18,624 nucleotides of DNA from an uncultured Eubacteriales bacterium (GTDB taxonomy: Bacteria > Bacillota > Clostridia > Oscillospirales > Oscillospiraceae): assembly GCA_900549645.1 (NCBI GenBank), contig URPD01000037.1, positions 1-18,624 of the forward strand, in the 5' to 3' direction. The translations under genes were made by a program, and so were the position numbers. Numbering within the stretch: the first letter of the stretch is position 1; each line of letters opens with the position of its first letter. The notes beneath the pieces were generated by a model, which had not been told where the DNA came from, made no database searches, and saw nothing but the letters and a program-made list of their open reading frames with translations. Shown one piece after another: positions 14,588 to 18,624 of the stretch.

Positions 14588-15586
14588 TTAACCCCTGTAC
14601 AAAATGTCGTGCGCGACAGGCTCATAGAACATGCCGCTGACCGCCGCCTCGTCGCGGCTGAGAGAGAGTATCCACATCATCTTCGCAAGCGCAGCTTCGG
14701 TGGTCATGTCGTAGGCTTCGAGGACGTTCGGATTATCCTTGAGCCGATGCCCTACACTGTACACCGAGAGGTCGGAGCCCTCGTTCTGCACCTGCGTGGT
14801 GACGACGATGAACTTCCCCATGCCGGTGTACTTCCTGATGACCTCGAACATCTTGTCGTCGCTGTACGACGGCAGGCCGCCGACACCGAAGCACTCCATA
14901 ATCAGCGCGTCTTTGCGCGAGAGCATGAAGTCCAGCAGCTCGAAGTCCGTGCCGGGGATCATCTTTATCAGGCCGATATTCGGGTCGAGTGTGTCGTAGA
15001 ATTTCGGCTCCGGCAGGCTGCTGGGGCTTATATAGCTGACGAGCCGGTAATCCTGCAATATGGCAAGGTACGGGTAATTTATGCTGGAAAAGGCCGCAAA
15101 GCTCTTCGAGCAGGTCTTGCGGGCGCGGGTGCCAAGGATGACGCGGCCGTTGAAAACGATGTTCACACCGGAAAGCTCCTTTGAGCAGGCGCAGACGAAG
15201 GCATCCATAAGGTTGAGCTTCGAGTCCGTCGAATCGTAATTGATGGGCTTCTGCGAGCCGGTAAGGATTATCGGTTTTTTCGAGCCCTGCACCAGATAAG
15301 AGAGCGCCGCGGCGGTGTAGGCCATGGTGTCCGTCCCGTGGCTGATGACGAAGCCGTCGTACCGCGCGTAGTTTTCCCGCAGTGCCGCCGCCATCCGCGT
15401 CCAGTGCGCTGGGGTGACGTTCGTGCTGTCGATGCTGAACAGGGACAGGCAGTCCACGCGGCACAGGCCGGATATCGCCGGGACATACCTCAGCAGCTGC
15501 TCCGGGGTCAATTCCGGGGTCAGTCCGTCGTCGGTCATCTCGGAGGCGATGGTTCCCCCCGTGCCTATCATAAGAATATTTTTCAT
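14588..15586 (-). CDS. ansA: L-asparaginase, type I (AnsA-like)
   Basis: Hydrolyses asparagine to aspartate and ammonia. The 332 residues fit the cytosolic type I enzymes, and no signal peptide is present. Active-site pieces: GTGGTIAS (8-15) with Thr12, SHGTDTMAYT (82-91) with Thr85 and Asp86, and Lys157 in RARKTCSKSF, matching the two Thr-Lys-Asp sets known in E. coli asparaginases. Start: a longer frame begins 66 bases upstream, but the ATG at 15586 follows GGAGGT closely and the -10 box of its promoter lies inside the longer version, ruling that out. It leads the operon with two flavoproteins. Aspartate from this reaction can feed PurA, but no linkage is shown. Glutamine or other amide substrates cannot be excluded. 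Confidence 0.93.
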   Translation of the reverse strand: MKNILMIGTGGTIASEMTDDGLTPELTPEQLLRYVPAISGLCRVDCLSLFSIDSTNVTPAHWTRMAAALRENYARYDGFVISHGTDTMAYTAAALSYLVQGSKKPIILTGSQKPINYDSTDSKLNLMDAFVCACSKELSGVNIVFNGRVILGTRARKTCSKSFAAFSSINYPYLAILQDYRLVSYISPSSLPEPKFYDTLDPNIGLIKMIPGTDFELLDFMLSRKDALIMECFGVGGLPSYSDDKMFEVIRKYTGMGKFIVVTTQVQNEGSDLSVYSVGHRLKDNPNVLEAYDMTTEAALAKMMWILSLSRDEAAVSGMFYEPVAHDILYRG

Positions 15587-15623
15587 ACGCACCTCCGCAA
15601 AAGCGTCCGTTTCTTTACCCTTT

Positions 15624-15652
15624 ATTATATCAAGCGCGCGTGGCATATGCAA
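15624..15652 (-). promoter_or_regulatory. Promoter of the asparaginase operon
   Basis: Minus strand: TTGCAT (15647-15652), 17-base spacer, perfect TATAAT (15624-15629). The start point near 15617 gives a leader of about 30 bases. Confidence 0.6.
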
Positions 15653-15701
15653 TAAATTCGTGCGCGGCGCCGCAAGTTCAATGTTTGTACAATTATTATC
15701 G

Positions 15702-15730
15702 TTGAATTATTAAGAAAACCAAGGTATAAT
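15702..15730 (+). promoter_or_regulatory. Promoter of the VTC-DUF4956-lipoprotein operon
   Basis: TTGAAT (15702-15707), 17-base spacer, perfect TATAAT (15725-15730), about 33 bases before the VTC start codon. A GC-rich palindrome, gcggcgccgc (15664-15673), lies between this and the divergent asparaginase promoter. Confidence 0.7.
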
Positions 15731-15762
15731 ACCCTCAGCTAGTAATGGAACGGGAGTCTGAC

Positions 15763-16485
15763 ATGGGCAGCGCGAAATTTACATTCAAGAGATACGAAAA
15801 GAAATATCTGCTGTCCCGCGAGAAATACGAATCGCTGCGGCAGCTCCTCGATCCGCACATCGTACCGGACGAGTATTTTGAGAGTACGGTATGCAGCATA
15901 TACTACGACAGCGACGACTACCATCTAATCCGCTATTCCATAGAGCGCCCCGTCTACAAGGAAAAGCTTCGCCTGCGAAGCTACAACGTCCCCGGCGACG
16001 GCGACTCTGTGTTCGTGGAGCTGAAGAAGAAATACAAGGGCGTCGTGTACAAGCGCCGCATCCGTATGCGCGCGGACGAAGCGCCGGGCTATCTCGACGG
16101 GAGCCGCCCCGCGCCGAAGCCCAGCCAGATGTCGCGCGAGATAGACTGGTTTCTTCGCCAGAACAAGCCCAAGCCGAAGGTGTTCATCGCGTGTGACCGG
16201 CAGGCCTATGTCGCGTCGGACGATCCCGACCTGCGCATAACCTTTGACCACAACATGCGCTGGCGCGAGACGGAGCTGGATCTCCGCGCGGGCAGCCACG
16301 GCGAGCCGCTGGTCGCGGACGGCATGGTGCTGCTGGAGATCAAAGCGCCCGGAGCCGTGCCGCTGTGGCTGGCGCACATTCTCGGCGAGCTGGACGTTTT
16401 CCCGACCGGTTTTTCAAAATACGGCGTCTGCTACAAGAACAACATCCTTGATAAATACATAAACGGAGTGATAACCTGTGTTTAA
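15763..16485 (+). CDS. VTC-domain protein, polyphosphate polymerase-like
   Basis: A 240-residue stand-alone VTC domain, the triphosphate-tunnel fold that in yeast Vtc4 makes polyphosphate from ATP. Tunnel-lining motifs are visible in order: RYEKKY (10-15), SIYYD (45-49), EKLRLRSY (67-74), FVELKKKYKGVVYKRR (84-99), LLEIKAPGAVPLW (190-202) with the likely metal-binding Glu192 and Lys194, and FSKYG (217-221) with Lys219. No SPX domain or membrane segment is present; the membrane part may be supplied by the next gene. Start: the ATG at 15763 follows GGGAG with a seven-base gap; an ATG six codons upstream has no binding site. It overlaps the DUF4956 gene by eight bases. Fold is well supported; polymerase activity is unproven for this bacterial form. 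Confidence 0.88.
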   Translation: MGSAKFTFKRYEKKYLLSREKYESLRQLLDPHIVPDEYFESTVCSIYYDSDDYHLIRYSIERPVYKEKLRLRSYNVPGDGDSVFVELKKKYKGVVYKRRIRMRADEAPGYLDGSRPAPKPSQMSREIDWFLRQNKPKPKVFIACDRQAYVASDDPDLRITFDHNMRWRETELDLRAGSHGEPLVADGMVLLEIKAPGAVPLWLAHILGELDVFPTGFSKYGVCYKNNILDKYINGVITCV

Positions 16486-17140
16486 CAGCCTGATTTCCCC
16501 TGCAATAACGCTTTCCTCTTTCATCGCCTGCATGGCGACGGCAATAGTTCTCGGCGTGCTCACGTCGCTGGTCTTCTCTTTCCGCAGCCGCCACAGCAGC
16601 TCGTTCACGCTGGCGCTGGCGCTGCTGCCCGCCGCGGTCACGATGGTCATCATGATGGTCAACGGCAACGTCGGCGCAGGACTCGCGGTGGCGGGCACTT
16701 TCGCCCTCGTGCGCTTCCGCAGCGCGCAGGGAACGGCAAGGGAGATCGTCGGGCTGTTCCTCTCGATGTCGATCGGCCTTGTCTGCGGCATGGGCTACAT
16801 ATATGTCGCCATGCTGTACTTTGCAATAATGGCGGCGTTCGTGCTGCTGCTGACGCTCGTGAAATTCGGCGAGCGCAACTCCAGCAGCCGCATGCTCAAG
16901 ATAACCATCCCCGAAACGCTCGATTACGACGGCCTGTTTGACGATCTGTTCGATAAGTACACGAGCTACCACGAGCTGGTGCGCGTCAGGACCACGAACA
17001 TGGGGACGCTCTACGAGCTGAGCTACCTTATAAATCTCAAGTCCGACAGTGGCACCAAGGCCTTCATGGACGACCTGCGCTGCCGCAACGGCAACCTCAA
17101 CATCATCTGCGGCCGCGAGACCGATAAGGACTCCATATAA
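16478..17140 (+). CDS. DUF4956 membrane protein
   Basis: Integral membrane protein of unknown function, 220 residues, starting with GTG. Four to five membrane segments lie at about 10-33, 42-61, 65-79, 88-105 and 107-128, followed by a soluble C-terminal domain (about 135-220). The motif GAGLAVAGTFALVRFRSAQGTAREI (split here as GAGLAVAGTFA, 67-77, and LVRFRSAQGTAREI, 78-91) is the conserved core of DUF4956 proteins. The GTG at 16478 has GGAG nine bases before it and overlaps the VTC stop region by eight bases, so the two are translationally coupled and probably work together. A membrane channel or scaffold for the VTC protein is a reasonable guess, no more. It is followed 46 bases later by a secreted lipoprotein. 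Confidence 0.87.
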   Translation: MFNSLISPAITLSSFIACMATAIVLGVLTSLVFSFRSRHSSSFTLALALLPAAVTMVIMMVNGNVGAGLAVAGTFALVRFRSAQGTAREIVGLFLSMSIGLVCGMGYIYVAMLYFAIMAAFVLLLTLVKFGERNSSSRMLKITIPETLDYDGLFDDLFDKYTSYHELVRVRTTNMGTLYELSYLINLKSDSGTKAFMDDLRCRNGNLNIICGRETDKDSI

Positions 17141-17186
17141 ACCGGCGATCATTTTGCGGCGAGTCCGCACGGAGGATTAACACGCA

Positions 17187-18497
17187 ATGAAAAACAGCAA
17201 ATTATATCTTGCACTCCTGCTTGTCACGATATTCTGCGCCGCGCTGCTCTGCGGCTGCGGCAACGACAGCGGTGCCGCCGTGCCTGAGGACACGGCCACG
17301 AAAATAGAGCTCACCGGCGACGGCGCGTCCTTCACGGGCGGCGGCGTGGCGGTAAACGGCAGCGTCGTGACCATTTCCGCCGCTGGGGAATATTCCGTCA
17401 GCGGTACGCTCGACAACGGGCAGATAGTCATCAACACCGGCGACGAGGCGATGAAAGTGACTCTCACTCTCAATAACGCCAGCATCACCTGCCTTGACGC
17501 ACCGGCCATCATGGTCGAAAAGGCCGACAAGCTCAAGCTCGTCCTTGCGGACGGCAGCGAGAACACCGTCACCTCCGGCGTCGAGGGGGCTGCCCCGGCG
17601 GCGGACGCTTCCGGTGCGGCCATCTCCTCCAATGACGACCTTGACATCGAGGGCAGCGGCAAGCTGACCGTCAACGGCTATATAAACAACGGCATCGCAA
17701 GCAAAGACGACCTGAAGGTTCAGGGCGGCTTTGTCACCGTGACCGCAGTCAACAACGGCCTGCGCGGCGCGGACTCCGTCCAGATCGAGGCGGGCACGCT
17801 CGTTATCTCCGCCGGGAACGACGGCATCAAATCCGCGACAACCGATAAGTACGGCAAGGGCTTCATCACCGTCAGCGGCGGCGACGTGACCGTTTCGGCC
17901 TCCGGCGACGGCATCGACGCGGCCACCACGCTGGACATCACAGGCGGCAGGCTCTGTGTCGATGCGCTCGGCGACGGTGTGGACGCGAGCAGCAAGGCGC
18001 TGAAGGCCGAGACGAGCATCAGCATCTCCGGCGGCGAGCTGGAGCTGAACAGCTTTGACGCCGCGGTCAGATGCGTGGCCGACGTGAACATCTCCGGCGG
18101 CAGCATCTATATCAGCTCCGCGGCCGACGGTATTCAGGCCGGCAAAAATATAAACGGCTTCCCCAGCGAGACCGGAACCGCAACGATATCCGGCGGCAGC
18201 CTGTTCATAAGCTCCGCCAAGCGCGCCATTGACGCGAAAGATTCCCTCAGCATCTCAGGTGGCACGGTGTTCGCGCTTAGCGGGTCGAAAAAAGCGCTGG
18301 AAGCCGAAGCGGACGGCCAGCCCTATGTCTCGTACAAGTTCAGCGGCAGCGCCGGAAACGACGTGCAGTTCGGCGAACTCGCCACGGTCACTGCGAAGTA
18401 TGATTTCACCTCGATCCTCTTCTCCTCTCCGGAGCTTGCAAGCGGAACCGAGTACACCGTCACCTGCGGCCAGCACAGCGAGACCGTCACCGTGTGA
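17187..18497 (+). CDS. Beta-helix lipoprotein, Cthe_2159-like carbohydrate-binding
   Basis: Surface lipoprotein of 436 residues. A signal peptide (1-23) ends in the lipobox LCGC with Cys24 as the lipidated residue. From about 40 to 375 there are repeated turns built on SGG and NDGI/DGID units, such as ITVSGGDVTVSASGDGID, typical of a right-handed parallel beta-helix. This matches the carbohydrate-binding family first described from Clostridium thermocellum Cthe_2159, which binds acidic plant polysaccharide and calcium. The C-terminal stretch FSSPELASGTEYTV (407-420) also recurs in that family. The ATG at 17187 follows GGAGGA. It is the third gene of the operon with VTC and DUF4956. Ligand is unknown; a poly-anion or cell-wall polymer is possible. 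No convincing terminator follows before the mobile element end at 18571. Confidence 0.85.
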   Translation: MKNSKLYLALLLVTIFCAALLCGCGNDSGAAVPEDTATKIELTGDGASFTGGGVAVNGSVVTISAAGEYSVSGTLDNGQIVINTGDEAMKVTLTLNNASITCLDAPAIMVEKADKLKLVLADGSENTVTSGVEGAAPAADASGAAISSNDDLDIEGSGKLTVNGYINNGIASKDDLKVQGGFVTVTAVNNGLRGADSVQIEAGTLVISAGNDGIKSATTDKYGKGFITVSGGDVTVSASGDGIDAATTLDITGGRLCVDALGDGVDASSKALKAETSISISGGELELNSFDAAVRCVADVNISGGSIYISSAADGIQAGKNINGFPSETGTATISGGSLFISSAKRAIDAKDSLSISGGTVFALSGSKKALEAEADGQPYVSYKFSGSAGNDVQFGELATVTAKYDFTSILFSSPELASGTEYTVTCGQHSETVTV

Positions 18498-18570
18498 CGA
18501 ACGTTTTCAGTAAATAGAATGGCGGCAATCGCCGCCCCATATGCAATAATCCCACCGGACTTGTGAAAAG
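18498..18570. other. Short intergenic stretch with a GC hairpin
   Basis: GGCGGC-AATC-GCCGCC (18521-18536) forms a six-bp stem, but neither strand continues into a T tract, so it is not called a terminator. Nothing else is seen between the lipoprotein gene and the repeat end. Confidence 0.4.
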
Positions 18571-18624
18571 TGAACTGCACCCCATTTGTTAGACAGTATG
18601 ATAAACTATCTAAGAAGTGGGGTG
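18571..18624. mobile_element. Terminal inverted repeat of an IS3-like element, cut by window end
   Basis: The segment starts TGAACTGCACCCC, which looks like the TG-beginning end of IS3/IS150-group elements. Within it, caccccatttgttagacagt (18578-18597) and actatctaagaagtggggtg (18605-18624) form an imperfect inverted repeat matching at 17 of 20 positions around a seven-base loop. If the next bases are CAGTTCA the whole would be a closed element of about 61 bases, a MITE-like unit. Otherwise it is the left end of a full insertion sequence. No transposase is within the window. Confidence 0.5.

Noticed and set aside
17640..18260. Repeated tcagcggcggc/atctccggcggc units as a CRISPR or DNA repeat array
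   Set aside because: They stay in frame in the lipoprotein gene, are irregularly spaced and encode the SGG turns of a beta-helix.
18521..18536. Terminator after the lipoprotein gene
   Set aside because: Six-bp GC stem without a T tract on either strand.

Overview
The window looks like chromosomal DNA from a spore-forming, GC-rich member of the Clostridia, most like Oscillospiraceae/Ruminococcaceae gut bacteria. Reasons: a clear forespore sigma factor (sigG), a Firmicutes-type L10 leader, strong GGAGG ribosome binding sites, TTGACA/TATAAT promoters, tight operons and short intergenic regions. The genus is inference. Sixteen protein genes are supported. No tRNA, rRNA or CRISPR array was seen. 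No stretch over 300 bases lacks a gene.

Layout. (1) 1-2045: stacked terminator hairpins, then a large membrane protein of the GT-C glycosyltransferase type. (2) 2059-2901: sigG on the minus strand, behind a sigma-F-like promoter. (3) 2938-4118: the rplJ-rplL ribosomal stalk operon, with an L10 autoregulatory leader and attenuator. (4) 4131-7030: purB-purA on the minus strand (IMP to AMP), behind a promoter whose spacer is a perfect 14-bp palindrome and whose leader holds a terminator-like hairpin. (5) 7077-9691: a tight minus-strand operon cysK-mnmA-Rrf2 regulator (cysteine synthesis, tRNA 2-thiolation, Fe-S or cysteine-type repressor). (6) 9702-10510: a lone gene for a small papain-like protein. 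(7) 10594-11788: a galactokinase-like GHMP kinase on the plus strand. (8) 11788-15652: a minus-strand operon of L-asparaginase and two FAD-dependent oxidoreductases. (9) 15702-18497: a plus-strand operon of a VTC (polyphosphate polymerase-like) protein, a DUF4956 membrane protein and a secreted beta-helix lipoprotein of the Cthe_2159 type. (10) 18571-18624: the terminal inverted repeat of an IS3-like element or a small derivative, cut by the window edge.

How it fits together. Most of the window is housekeeping: translation, purines, sulfur, sporulation control. The points that best repay attention are the cysK-mnmA-Rrf2 sulfur operon and the operator-like palindrome just beyond it, the purB leader hairpin, the sigma-F-type promoter of sigG, the separation of rplJL from rplKA and rpoBC, and the VTC-DUF4956-lipoprotein module, whose biological role is not established. 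Convergent gene pairs share very compact bidirectional terminators.
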